A stretch of DNA of 64,000 bases. Origin: Symmetrospora coprosmae (lineage: Eukaryota > Basidiomycota > Cystobasidiomycetes > Symmetrosporaceae). Position numbers and translations under genes: made by a program. The notes beneath the pieces were generated by a model. The model was not told where the DNA came from, ran no database searches, and worked only from the letters and a program-made list of their open reading frames with translations. Where the stretch lies: contig VUYT01000015.1 of NCBI GenBank assembly GCA_008802785.1, positions 392,375-456,374 of the forward strand, in the 5' to 3' direction. Shown in pieces: positions 1-11,236 of the stretch; positions within the stretch are counted from its first letter, which is position 1, and each line of letters starts with the position of its first letter.

Positions 1-881
1 GCGAGAAGTTGGCATCGTCCGCGAGCTCTTTCAGGCGCTTCCTCTCCCGGTCGTCGACATCCTTCTGCGCCTGAGCGGCCGCTACACGCTCCCGCTCGTG
101 GCGCGGGACAGCCCCGCAAGACAGGACGTGGGCGCGCATGCGGAAAGCCTTCGGCTGCTCGCAGCGCCAGTGGCACGAACGGCAGGTAGCTGCGCGCTTG
201 CCATTGGCTTCCTCGGTTTCTGCGCATCGAGGAAGGCATCGGTCAGTGTGCATATCGCGGCTGGCCTGGCTGCCGGGAGACAACAAAACCCGCTCGCTCA
301 CCGGTAAAGAAGGCCCAGATGAAGTCTTTGGGCCGTCCTCCTCCCTTCTTGTTCTTCCTAGGAGGGTCCTGCCCCGAAGCGCCTGCATTTCGAGCGTTGG
401 TGGACGCGCCGGATCCTCTGGGCTTCCTGCCTCGCGTGCCTGAGCCTGCTGTTGCTCCCCGGCGAGAGCCGCCATTCGAGGGGACCGCAATGTCACCGCT
501 GCCATCACCCTCCCCATCGTCGTCGTCCCCATCCTCTTCGTTGTCGTAGGTGTCGAGATTGTCTTCCTCGTCCTCCTCGTCCGGCTGCGGATTGCCCATC
601 AAGGCCGTGCGCGCCGCAAGGTCAACCCCACCTCCGTAGGTCGAGGCATTGGGTGCAGGAAGCCCGGCCGATCCGGGATGCTGCTGCTGTTGCTGTTGCT
701 GCTGAGTCTGGTGCAGCTGTGGCGTGTGGCTGCTGCTGTGCTGGTGCTGAAGCTGGTGATGCGGGTGCGCGTGATGCGATGCCTGCTGCTGCTGCTGGAT
801 GGGGCCTCCGCCAGGGTGAGGGTGGGGCTGAGGCTGCATGTGCGCATGGCGAGGCGAGTAGGGCGTGTTGGCGGACGACAT
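1..881 (-). CDS. BED-type zinc-finger protein, C-terminally cut by the window edge
   Basis: Likely nuclear DNA-binding protein, incomplete at base 1. The first exon (881 to 302) encodes a disordered His/Gln-rich N-terminus with a polyglutamine run, then an acidic stretch (Asp/Glu-rich) and a basic GRK/GRPK region. The exon ends in the residues DFIWAFFT. An 82-base intron (301 to 220, GTGAGC...CAG) is followed by an exon reading ETEEANGKRAATCRSC, then RMRAHVLSC. Together W-x2-F, C-x2-C and H-x3-C match a BED zinc finger. The reading frame is open from there to the edge and is charged (ERERVAAAQAQKDVDDRERK). BED fingers occur in hAT transposases and in host regulators; the low-complexity N-terminus favours a host protein, but the rest is missing. 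A start at 926 in the same frame is also possible. Confidence 0.7.
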
Positions 882-1605
882 GGCCGACAAAGCTCTGTGT
901 ACTGTACTCGTATGTGTGCACGCCACACCTGCTTCTCCTCCTCACGTGCGGATAGTGCTGCGTGAAGGAGATTGTGCGAAACCCCTGCTCCGTGCAAGGC
1001 ACAATTGGCCCGAGTCGAAAGGCGAAGTCGAGCTGCAGTGGCGAAGTCGGAAAAACAAGCGACGGCGGCAACGCCCGATTCGTCCAGCCGGCGCCGCTCC
1101 AAGTTGAAGCGATGCGCGCGGCTGCCGCTTTGGGATGGAGGGAAAAGACGAAAGGCCTACGAGGCAGCGCAGTGGACGTACTGCTCACGACTGTCACATG
1201 TCACTACCGTGGACACTCGCTCTCACGAGCCTAAGCCGTACTCCCGGTTGCAGAGCCGCCAGGCCGTTCCGCTTTTCGCAGCCACTTCGCCGAATGCTGC
1301 AGAAACACGTGTTTTTGATGGACTGTGCTCAAGAATCTGACAGTCGGCTGCAAATGCTCCCAAGGGTCAGATGCGCATTTCGAGCAGCCCTTTTAGTCGA
1401 GCGCTGCGTGCTGAGGTGCTACTATCGTACGCATAATGGCACCGTATCTGGAGGGCGAGGTCGATGCGTCGTTCGTTGCTGAAGTGAGCATATCTTTACG
1501 GAGCACAAACGTAAACTGCCAGCGTCTCAGAACATGCACTGGACGACGTTGCAATCGGCGTACGCGACGATTCGCTTGCGCATGCCGAAAGTATGCAGGC
1601 TGGAG
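882..1605. other. intergenic, 5' region of the BED protein gene
   Basis: About 720 bases between the start of the BED-finger gene and the stop codon of the Atg14-like gene. Open frames here are short, overlap on both strands and carry no recognisable motif. It must hold the promoter and 5' untranslated region of the BED gene; I see no clear TATA box. Confidence 0.5.
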
Positions 1606-3383
1606 CTACAACAAATCCCACTCGCCATCTGACCTGCCCGGTCCAGCTGCTGGAGCTCCGCCCTGCATCGCAAGGGGATCTATAACGAAAGGATCCATGT
1701 CGTCCACGGCTCCAGCTGCTCTTGCAGGGTGATTCGGCGGTACTACGACGTATGTACCCTTGCTGTCGATCGCGTTCGGCCGATCCATGGCGCTCTGATG
1801 AAGCTCATCTAGCGCCTTCACGAAGTGTCGGAAGTCATAAGCAGGCGAGTTGACCTCGGCCGTGAGGAGACCATATCCGGGCTGTGAGGAGAGATGGCTC
1901 CGCTTTCCGGTGTCCGTACCAGTGAAAGCCTGCAGAATCAGAGAGAGCATGTCGTCGAGATCTGGCGACCCAGCTGCACGCGTGACACCAGCCGCGACCC
2001 CGAGGAAGTAGCAATTGTATGCCAGCATCCGCAGACCGAGGGCCACTGGGGATTGCTTGTCGGTCTTGGATGACGGGAGATCACTTGACGCGACCAGCCT
2101 CTTCGCTGACGTTTCATCAGCATGCGAAGCCGGCGAGCTTTCTTCGGGGTCGCCCCGGCGCGAAAAGTAGAGCGGATAGTGGTGCGGGTAGCTGGTGTAT
2201 AATGCATGTCAGAACGGAACCGCCTCCGGTGGCACTATCATAGAGAGCTCGTGCACGCACCGATGGGCATTTGCGGTACGCGGAGCGGCTTGGATCGTAG
2301 GCTTTGTGGTGGTGCCGGCCAGGATGAATGGCAGCTTGACGCCAAGGTATAATGTCCCGAGACGCAGAGATAGTACAAGGAGCTGTGTTGCAGCGTTGAG
2401 CTCATGCTTAGGTACTTCTACGTACGTGAAGATACGAAATTCAGCGCATGGCTAAGACTCAGCCGGTTCCGCTACCCTATCTCACCTCTAATAGCGCGCA
2501 AAGGCGGTAGGCGGAGACCACCTATGCTCTTTACTCGATGGTCTGCCGCTGTATCTGGTGGGCGAGGTGGTTGCCCTTCTCCCTCAGTAATGTTGAGTGC
2601 TTCCAGCAGCTCGCCCAGCAGGATTCGTCGCGTCTCGGCCAGTTCCGCTGAGAGAGTCGCATGAGCAGCCGCCAGTGTGGTTCGAGTGCTTTGCGATACA
2701 TCCTCTGCGGGTTCCTGCGCCACGACAGGTGTGGTGCCGTCCCGCTGTCCCTCGAGCTTGCTTCTCGCCTGATGCAGCGTCTGTCTCCTGTGACTGAGCA
2801 GCTCTCTCTTCTGCCTGACCTCCTCCTCGGCCCGGCCGATATCGAGTTTGAGCCTACGCAGCTCCGCATCAATGCCGCTGCTCTTCTGGGTGCGCGTCCA
2901 AGCGTCCGCTTGGAGGTAGCGACTGTCGCGACTACTGATGACGCCCTGTTTCGCTCGAGCGGTGGCTGCGGGCAGTAGTGTGGCTTCGTGCGCGGCCGTC
3001 TGCGACTTGTAGAGCTTGAGCAGCTTTGAGAGACAGATGGCACAGATGTACGTCTCTGGTACCGACGCACAGCCGGGACAAGGCGGTCGTCCAGCTTGCA
3101 CGCTGCCGGGCCGCTTGCCGCCACCGCTGCTGGTTGCGCTGGACTGGCGTGAACGGTACGGGCTTGCTGTGGGAATAGCTGACATGGCGCTACGGGTGGG
3201 CGATGTTGACTGCTGTAGCTCCAAGCTTCTGTCTGTTCTACATGACTGCTGTTGTCGAAAGCGAGAAGGGTGAATTGGAGAGAAGGAGCCAGCCAGCTCT
3301 TCGGTGTCGCGCGTTGACGATGCGTCATGCTGCCCTTCAGGCCTCAGGCCTGTCTCCCGCGCATTATTCGAGGCTTCGCTCAT
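1606..3383 (-). CDS. ATG14: Atg14/UVRAG-family subunit of the PtdIns 3-kinase complex
   Basis: Predicted subunit of the class III phosphatidylinositol 3-kinase (Vps34) complex that directs it to autophagosome formation. Exons on the minus strand: 3383-2486, 2417-2261 and 2191-1606, giving 546 residues; both introns (68 and 69 bases) have GT...AG ends and keep frame. A Ser/Arg-rich N-terminus precedes paired cysteine motifs (CPGC, then CAIC about 13 residues on), as in the Cys-repeat region of Atg14. Next comes a long predicted coiled coil (SRDSRYLQADAWTRTQ to about residue 260) and the family-typical RVKSIGGLRLPPL. Exon 2 carries LVLSLRLGTLYLGVKLPF, the characteristic Atg14/UVRAG/Vps38 core segment. 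Exon 3 has LGLRMLAYNCYFLGV. The Cys pairs favour Atg14 over Vps38/UVRAG. Its start lies only 131 bases from the divergent helicase gene. Confidence 0.72.
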
Positions 3384-3514
3384 CCGCAGGAAAGTGCCGA
3401 CACTCTCTTCCCTACTCTCTACAAGCTATCGAGGCGCACGCGTAGGCTTGACGCCTGCAGAACCAGCCGCGCATCCGGTCGCGCAAACGTGACCGCAAGC
3501 CCAACGCCGAGCTC
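3384..3514. promoter_or_regulatory. short divergent promoter, ATG14-like / DEAH helicase
   Basis: Only 131 bases separate the two divergently oriented start codons. Any core promoter elements must be shared or lie inside the coding regions. No clear TATA box is visible. Confidence 0.45.
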
Positions 3515-6500
3515 ATGGGCAAGTCGAAAGCCACTGGATCATCGTCATCCACCTCTGCAGCAGCAACAGCAAAGACTGAGCCTGGCAAGACGAATGATGC
3601 TGCAAAGGTCCGCCCTCCTCGAGCCAAGATAGTGCGCTCTGGCAACGCAGGGAACGGATCGAGCAGTACACCAAGCGCCACCGACACTTCTGTGAAGCCC
3701 GACGATGGACGTCCACCTCCGCTGTTCCCCGTAGGCTACAAGACGCCTCTGAGTCTGCTCAATGAGCGCTGTCAGAAAAACGGCTGGCAAAAGCCGGATG
3801 TGCAACCTGTGCGTCCCGTTGCTGAAGTGGCTCGTCACACAGGGCGAAACTGCTCACGCTCCGGCCTGACACCGCATTTATTCCTCTCCAGTTCAAGACA
3901 CCCTCTGGTTACAGCTGCGTGGTCCACTTGACGAAGTTGGACTCCAAGTCTGGCGCCGAGACAGTCTCACTTCGAGTGCCGACCAACTCGGATTCGCCCG
4001 TCAAGCTCGATAAGGCCACCGCGCTCGAGGCCAAGCACTGGGGCTCGGTGTATGCGCTACATCGCTTTGCGTCCAATCTTCAGCTCGGGATGGTCTTGCC
4101 TCCGCAATGCAGAGATTACTGGTCAGCGCTGCAGCAGGAAAAGAAGAGTGCGGGCAAGAAGGACGAATGGCTGTATGCAGAAGACCCTTTTGCCGCTTCC
4201 AGCGCTCGGAATGCCGCCCTCGAGGCGAGTAGAGCAAGGGCTTCCGCATCTGCATCTACAGCATTGAGCGCGGCGGGGTCGGGACACAACACGCCGACTC
4301 ATGGTAGCGGGCCGTCGTACCCCAAGGATACGCCAGAAGTTGCCATGAGCAGCGAGATGCGGCAGCTCGTGCAGTCGACTATCCGTACAATGCGGAAGTT
4401 CCACCCACCCAGCGAAGATGATGACGCCATTTCAGCCCCTCTCACTCTCACCGCAGAGGAGAAGAAGCGGGCGTTGCAGTCCCTTGTCTCACTCGGATAC
4501 CGGGAAGGGCATGTTCAAAGCGCTCTCACATACGTACAGTCCCTCGCTGCACGTTCAGATCCCTTGCTCGAGGGCCTGAACACCGGAACGGCGTTACAGG
4601 ACATACTGCTGCAGTATCTGCAGATCACGCTGTCCGAGGAAGAGCTTCCAACGTCCGGGCACGGCTATCAGCCTACGTCAGCTGAGACTGGCATTCGTCT
4701 GGTGAAGCGGGTTGACAAGCCCTCAGGCTTGAAGGAAGCTTGGCTTGCCGAAAAGATCGTGAAAGAGGCAGGATACCCGCTTGAGCCAGCACAAGAAGCT
4801 GTCGAAGCCGCTGCCGGAGACGAAGCAACAGCACTCGATCTGCTTGCGCGCCGCCTAGCCGGCTGGTCAGATGTTCCGTCTAATCTAGATGGACATGCCA
4901 GCGGAGGCGGCGTCGACCGCTCAGAACTCGCCAGAAAGAGAGAGACCGAAGTCGAGGCTCTCGAAGCAATGTGCGGCAAGCAGATTCGCAGGGTGGGCGA
5001 AGGCCGCATCTCAATCAGTATACCGGAATCTCCACAACCGCTATTGCTGCACGTCATCCTCTTCTCCACTTCGCACGCCTACCCTAGCCCGTCAGAACCA
5101 GGCGGGGCCCTGCACATTCCTGTGTTTTACCTGTCCTCAGAAGGTGGGTCGGCCATACCCGCATACATCCGCCTACACCTACTCTCTCTGCTGGTCAACA
5201 AGATTCGAGACCTGGAGCAGCCTGATTGGCGTGAGATACTGGAGGCAGGAGAGGGTGGCCTTATCTACGAGATGGTCGCCTACCTGAGTGAGCGGGTCGC
5301 GGGGGTCCTGAAGGACCCGCCGCCTGCAGACGAGGTCCTGCGGAACCTTCGGCACGATGAGGAGGAGGGGTACGCTGGGCGCACTGCTTCCAGTGGCAGG
5401 AATACGCCGCAAGGCAGCCGCGATCGCAACGCACCTAGACGGGCGATGGTCTCCGGCAATAACGCGGCACTCGCGCAGGAGTACGCTAGACTGGTCAATT
5501 CGTCAGAGTACCAGTCAATGCACGTTACTCGGCAACGCCTCCCTGCGTACAAGTCCCGGACAGAGCTCATGCGCACAATCGAATCAAACCGAGTCGTCAT
5601 CGTCTCTGGCGCGACTGGGAGTGGTAAGACCACACAGGTACCATCGTATATCCTGGAGGAGCTGCTCAGCACAAATCGTGGCGCCAGCGCGAACATCATT
5701 TGCACTCAGCCGAGAAGGATCTCGGCTATCGGCGTCGCAGCGCGTGTCGCCGACGAATGGGGCAAGCAGAAAGTTGGTGATGGCCTCATTGGGTATGCCA
5801 TTCGTGGCGAGCGCAAAGCCGGCCGAGGTTGCCGGCTCTTATTTTGCACAACGGGTATCCGTAAGTGTCCTGTCCCGTCGCTAGTGGTCGTCGGAAATCC
5901 TTGCTGACTTGCCGTCCCTTACAGTTCTCCAACGACTATCAAGGGGCGGTGATCCGAATCTTGACGGTGTATCGCACGTCTTCGTCGATGAGGTACACGA
6001 GCGCTCGCTGGACAGTGATTTCCTGTTGCTGATCCTGCGCGAGGTGCTCGAGCGCAACTCGTCCATCAAGATTATCCTGGTAAGCTGAAGGCAATGGTCG
6101 TACTCTCCGATGTAGTCTCCGATGAAGTTGAGCTAATTTCCATGCCCCTATGCAGATGAGCGCGACGGCCGACTCCGACCGCTTCTCACGGTACTTTGGC
6201 GGTGCTCCGCTCATCGAGATTCCAGGTCAAACCCATCCTGTCGAGGACTTCTACCTAGAGGACGTGATTCGCGCAACGCAGTACATCGCCCCATCGATGC
6301 GTGCGTCGCGCAAATATAGCGAAGAAGAGGACGAGGAGATCAAGAACTCGTTCATCGCGCAAGGCATAACTAATCCTCAAACTGTCAGCACACTACGAAT
6401 GCTGGCGAAGGGCGAAAAGCTGGACTACGATCTCGTTGCCGCTGCAGTCCTGCACATTGTCGGCGTGTCAGATCCCAGCGAGGCAATCCTCATCTTCGTT

Positions 6501-8419
6501 ACAGGTACGTCAGCCATGTTCTTCTACAGGTGCATCGCAGCTGAGAGGCCCGCTTTCTCCACTTTTTGCAGGTGTCGCTGAGATTACTCAGACCATGCGA
6601 GCAGTCGAGAAGGTGCTGCCTGCCAAGTCGGCCGAGGTGCTTCCCCTGCATGCCAACCTGTCCAGTGCAGACCAGTCTAAAATATTCAAGCGTACGACCC
6701 GCCGCAAGATTATCGTGGCCACGAACGTGGCAGAAACCAGTATCACCGTCGACGATGTCGTCTTCGTCATCGATACCGGCCGGGTCAAGGAAACCCGCTT
6801 CGATCCGACGAACGGGCTCCAGCTGCTGGTGGAGGACTGGAATAGCTTGGCCGGCGCAAGGCAGCGCAGGGGTAGAGCAGGACGGGTTAAGCCCGGACAG
6901 TGCTGGAAGCTGTTCACTCGGTGGCAGGAGGCCAGGCTTCCTACTCACGCTCAGCCAGAGATCCTGAGATCGCCCCTGCCGTCCCTTGTCCTGCAGGTGA
7001 AGGCGCTGCGAGGGGAAGAGGACGTTGCTGCCTTCTTGGGCAAAGCCCTGGATCCCCCGCATGTCCTCGCCGTCGCAGAAGCACTGAATACCTTGACGAG
7101 ACTTGGTGCTTTGCAAGAAGGCGACCCGAAGACAGCCAAGCTTACGCCGCTGGGACAGAATCTCACCCTGTTGCCGCTCGACCTTCGATTGGGCAAGGTG
7201 AGAGGTGGCCTCCCCTTTGCTTGCATAGAGCCCGGCTCAATCTATTCTCTTCTAGATGCTCGTACTCGCTTCTATCTTCGATTGTCTGGACCCGGTACTC
7301 ACGCTGTGCGCTGCGCTCTCTACAAAGTCGATCTTCAATGCTCCTCCCGAGAAGCGCCAAGAGGCGAGCTCGGCAAGACTACGGTTCTCGACAGGGAAAT
7401 CCGACCTCCTGACGGATATTCACGCCATCGAGACTGCACTCGCCATGCGCGATCAGCCAAAGCAGATGCGCGAGTTCTGCGAGGACAACTTCATCTCTCA
7501 TCCCGGGCTGCGCGAGATCATGTCTCTGCGTGTCGACTACATCAACGCCCTGAGGCAAGCCGGCTTCGAGCTGTCTGTCGATGCGGTTCCAGCGTCTCTG
7601 GATACCTCGAAGGGCAAGAAAGCCGCAGTCAGCGCAAGCCTGCTCAAGGCGATCATCTATGCGGGTACGTGCAAGGCTGTCAGGGTCAGGCTGCCAGAGA
7701 CCAAATACGAGAGCACCATCGGCGGAACGACACAAATCGACCATGAAGCAAAGCAGGTCCGCTTCTTCGACACCGACGGTGAGTGGTCAGGTTATGAGAC
7801 TGCATCTGAGCTCTCCGGTCACTGAGCTGACTCCGAGCCCAACACCAGGCCGAGTTTTCATTCATCCAAGCTCGATACTTTTCTCCGAGTCCAAGCTGAA
7901 GAACGGGTATATAACCTACTTCAACAAGTCGGTCACATCGAAACCCTTTCTGCGCGATGCTACCGAGGTGAGTGTTGCGGTTGTGGACGCCTAACGCGCA
8001 GACATTCTCTATCTAAAACTGCAAGTTGCGCTATAGCTACCACTGTATGCCCTCCTCATCTTCGGACAAGGGCTATGCGCCGACCCATTGCGAGGAGGCT
8101 TGACACTCGATGATGGAGGCATCCGCTTGCGCGCACCGCCACGATCGGCTGTACTGATCAAGGAGATGAGGTGTGTCCTCTGATGCCTGAGCACTCCCGC
8201 CAAGATAACCCGCTGCGCGGGCTAACCTCTGTTCGCTGATCTAGGCGCCTGCTGGACGTCGAGCTAGCAACTCTGATTGACTACCCAGAGTACACAAAGG
8301 GTAGGTCGCGCGGCCAATCCGCTTTCCCTCGACCCTGCTGATGCACCTTACGATATGTAGACGGACCGAGTCCCGTCATTCGCACGATGATGACTCTGCT
8401 GGACCGGGACGGTTCCTGA
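3515..8419 (+). CDS. DEAH-box RNA helicase, DHX57/YLR419w type (UBA-RWD-helicase)
   Basis: Predicted ATP-dependent RNA helicase. Ten exons: 3515-3808, 3892-5860, 5925-6079, 6156-6504, 6572-7197, 7256-7778, 7849-7967, 8037-8170, 8245-8300 and 8361-8419; all nine introns (58-83 bases) keep frame and yield 1427 residues, the usual size for this family. The N-terminus has the family segment around [12 protein letters not shown] and [15 protein letters not shown], then UBA-like helices and an RWD domain beginning [18 protein letters not shown]. The helicase core shows motif [13 protein letters not shown], motif Ia TQPRRISAI, motif II as DEVH (not DEAH), motif [19 protein letters not shown], motif [14 protein letters not shown] and motif [14 protein letters not shown]. 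The helicase-associated and OB-fold region follows ([14 protein letters not shown]). The last exon ends [14 protein letters not shown]. Adjacent frame breaks are introns, not damage. Confidence 0.93.
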
Positions 8420-8483
8420 GCCGAGGGCAACGATGAGCGTGACGTATTGCATAGAGAGGAGCGTACATCGAGAGCGAATTCGT

Positions 8484-9960
8484 CTAGTCCTGCTCAATGC
8501 CGTAGCCGATGTCACCGAAGATGGGGCGGAATAGGAACCGTTCGATGACGATCGCACTCCAACGTATCGCGTCTGCTATTGCCAGTTTGACCCTTTCGAG
8601 CTCGAGGTATAGCGTGCTTCCTAACACCTTCTGCACGAGAACAAGGGGCATGTAGGCTACCAGGAACTGTGGCGCCAGGACCAGCCCCTTGAACAGACGT
8701 TGCGCAAGTACGGCGTTGTGTCCAGCGTGTTCTGGATTATATGGTCGCAGCAAGCTGACGTGTCCGAGATATCGCCCTGAGAGACAATTGACGAGCGCAC
8801 CTCGATACAGCATCGCGAAGACCCTGACCGTGATGAAGCATCAGCCCATGGCGTCTGAGTACAGGACGTCAAGGACTTGCGGTCGTACCGGATGCTTGGC
8901 ATGAGGCGAGCTCCCCGATACCGTGGACGGGCTATCAAGGCAGTGGCAAAGAAGGGCTCTCGGACGCGCTCTTCCGAGCTTTCCGCTTCAAGACGATGGC
9001 ACCGGACAGGAAGATTGTCGAAGCCGCTTGTCCGTTGCAATCGAGTAAGCTGCGCCTTGCTCACACGGTATGCAATGCCCTAACCGCAGGGACAGCGACG
9101 GAGCGACGGAGCGTCTGTTAGCCTGAACTGAAGGAGTAAGCGATGCAGGCGGCTTGACTGTCGGACGAACCTCTACGAATGGTGGCAGAGGGTCTGAAGC
9201 GTCGAAGGGCAAGCCAGGACAACATCGATCGTGCAGATAGCGCTTGTACGCCTCGGTGTCGGTCGATTCGCCTTTTTCTCGCGCATTGACGAAAGGACCG
9301 TCATTCACGCCGCGTATGATGAGAGATGCGTGCGCAGGATCCGTGTAGGGTATGCCGCGGTAGTCAAAGGCTACGGCAGTTGGTGCGTGTCAGACTGTGC
9401 AGCTTCGAGGCGATTGCCGGGTTACAGCCGCCGTGGAACCCACCGAGCCACGCGTCAGGCACGACGACAGGACAGCTTTCAAGGGGTTTGCCGCCCATCT
9501 GCTGGGCAAGGATGTTCGGCCACATCGAAGAAGCGTACGCAAAGTACTGTCCATGTCGAGCGTGAGAAACGGCCGCTCAGACCTCACATTCTGCGGCGGA
9601 GACTCGGTCGACACTGAACTCACCCAGACGCCCGCATCAACTCCGCTTTCGCCGTCCATCTCGCTCAGCGTGGAAGCGTATGCTATATGTCGAGACAACT
9701 TCGATGCGTTGGTGGAAAGGGAAGCCTGTGTCCCGTCATCTCGTCCCCGAGGCGGAGGGTCGGGACGGAAGATGATGTCAGAACGGAACCAGGCGCGAAC
9801 CGGGACTCGTGGCCTGCAACGGATGAATCGCGCAATTCAGATAAAATTGCACGATGGAGACTATTACAGCTTCATACAGGCTGTGGCGCCGCAAGTCCCC
9901 TTGCGTTTCCGATTCCCCCCCGTCTTTGCACAGACTTCACATTTTCGACCGCGATGACCA
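8484..9960 (-). CDS. unrecognised multi-exon membrane-associated protein
   Basis: I do not recognise this protein; the model is incomplete at its N-terminus. The clearest coding piece is the last exon (about 8823 to 8484), reading MLYRGALVNCLSGRYLGHVS, then hydrophobic VLAPQFLVAYMPLVLV and ending FGDIGYGIEQD. Upstream on the same strand are good coding stretches: SGFDNLPVRCHRLEAESSEE (around 9030-8950), and one with FDYRGIPYTDPAHASLII and YKRYLHDRCCPGLPFD (around 9370-9190). A further stretch reads MWPNILAQQMGGKPLESC (around 9530-9470). A 71-base intron with GTGGGT donor, CTGAC and TAG acceptor joins the last two (PDAWL to AFDYRG). An earlier exon probably covers about 9800-9640 (SDIIFRPDPPPRGR). 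One or two hydrophobic segments suggest membrane attachment. It lies tail-to-tail with the helicase gene, 64 bases apart. Confidence 0.45.
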
Positions 9961-10245
9961 TACCACTTCTGAGGCGCTCACCGATGACTCACAGACACGC
10001 AGGGGACAGAGTGAGGACAGACGAAGCTGACATAACCCTATATGCAGGCGCTGTGGGTCGTCTTCAGGCCAGATATCACTGCCACGATCAGGCCTTGTGA
10101 TCTGCGGGCACAGGAGAGAATGTGATCAGCAGGGATCCGCGCGCTATGAGGTCGAGCTGATTTACAGCCTGCATCGCCCAGCTCTTTCTGCAGTATGGGA
10201 GCAAGGAGCACATTGACGGCATGTTCAGCCTGGCTCTCCTTGTTG

Positions 10246-10910
10246 CTAGCCAAATAGGGGACCAACCCCGCCGATCTTGAGCGGCTCCGCAGCAAGCAAG
10301 ATGAAGTAGATCCGGCTCCACTGATCTGTCTTGTTGTTCCACCCGTGTATAGTGCCACGCTGGACCTGTTCAGAGCTTACAGTAGTGAGCGAAGTGGGTC
10401 TGTAAGCGCCCAACGGGGAAGTAATACTCACGCAGACATCGCCCTCCTTCATGTGCACCTCTTTCCCATCATCCAGAATGAGCCAGGCTTCACCTTTGGC
10501 GATAATACCGTAGTCGAGGGAGGTCGTGCGGTGAAACGGGGAAACCGATTGAGGAGGGATGTCAACAATGCGGAGGACCGATCCTCCAGAGTTGCTCAAT
10601 TTGGCTCCGTCCTCTTGGAGAGCGAGGTCTCTCTCGTCGGCATTGTCGTACGGCGAAGCGTCTGTGGTCCAGAGATGTGCGAAGCGTGCTGATCCACCAT
10701 CTTTCGTGTTGATGGGCTTCGCGTCAACTTGCTCATCCTTCCATCTGCAGGTCGCGATTGCCATGGCATGATCAGCAGCAGCTGCCAACAAGACGCCGAT
10801 ACCAGAGACTACACTCCTTACACGACTGCCTTGCCATCCGCCGTGTGTCCTGTGACGACGCGTCGGATAGACGAGCTCAGCCCATCGACACGTGCATCGC
10901 TAGCCGACAT
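10246..10910 (-). CDS. single-domain cupin protein
   Basis: Small beta-barrel cupin. Three exons on the minus strand (10910-10822, 10744-10432, 10365-10246; introns of 77 and 66 bases with intact GT...AG) give 173 residues. The N-terminus reads IRRVVTGHTADGKAVV, a common opening of fungal cupin-2 proteins. The barrel is seen in IVDIPPQSVSPFHRTTSLDY (cupin motif 1, containing a His), LILDDGKEVHMKEGDVC and RGTIHGWNNKTDQW (motif 2, His retained). The metal-binding set is partial: the second His of motif 1 is replaced by Arg-Thr and only some ligands are obvious, so metal dependence is uncertain. The gene is divergent from fumarylacetoacetase, 326 bases apart, which suggests shared regulation. 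The substrate is unknown. Confidence 0.8.
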
Positions 10911-11236
10911 GGTGTTCTCGCTTCAAGAATCCAGAAGAAGAAGGAGGCAGAGACTCGGGTGTATAAGAGACGATGATCTGATTCTTAGTGAATGATGCAG
11001 GCACGGTCAGTGTCTGCGGCATGGCCACAGAGCTGTCGCGCACGGGCGGGCCTTCTGCTGTGGCAGTCTCCACCTCGGGCCCGGCATGTCTGTTGTTCCG
11101 GCTGGAAGAACAGGCGAGCAGGGTGGGAACGGGCAACCTATTCAGCGGCATCAGCTGCGCATGCCTGCCTTGAGAGGTCCGAGATAGACCGCCATCTCTT
11201 TCTGCACATCCGTAAACCGCTGTACGTGGGCAGGAG
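10911..11236. promoter_or_regulatory. divergent promoter, cupin / fumarylacetoacetase
   Basis: 326 bases between the two divergent start codons. Both genes probably take their 5' control sequences from it. No named binding site is evident by eye. Confidence 0.45.

Noticed and set aside
3515-8419. Apparent frameshifts and short broken frames in the helicase
   Set aside because: Every break is explained by an in-frame GT...AG intron of 58-83 bases, so the gene is intact rather than a pseudogene.
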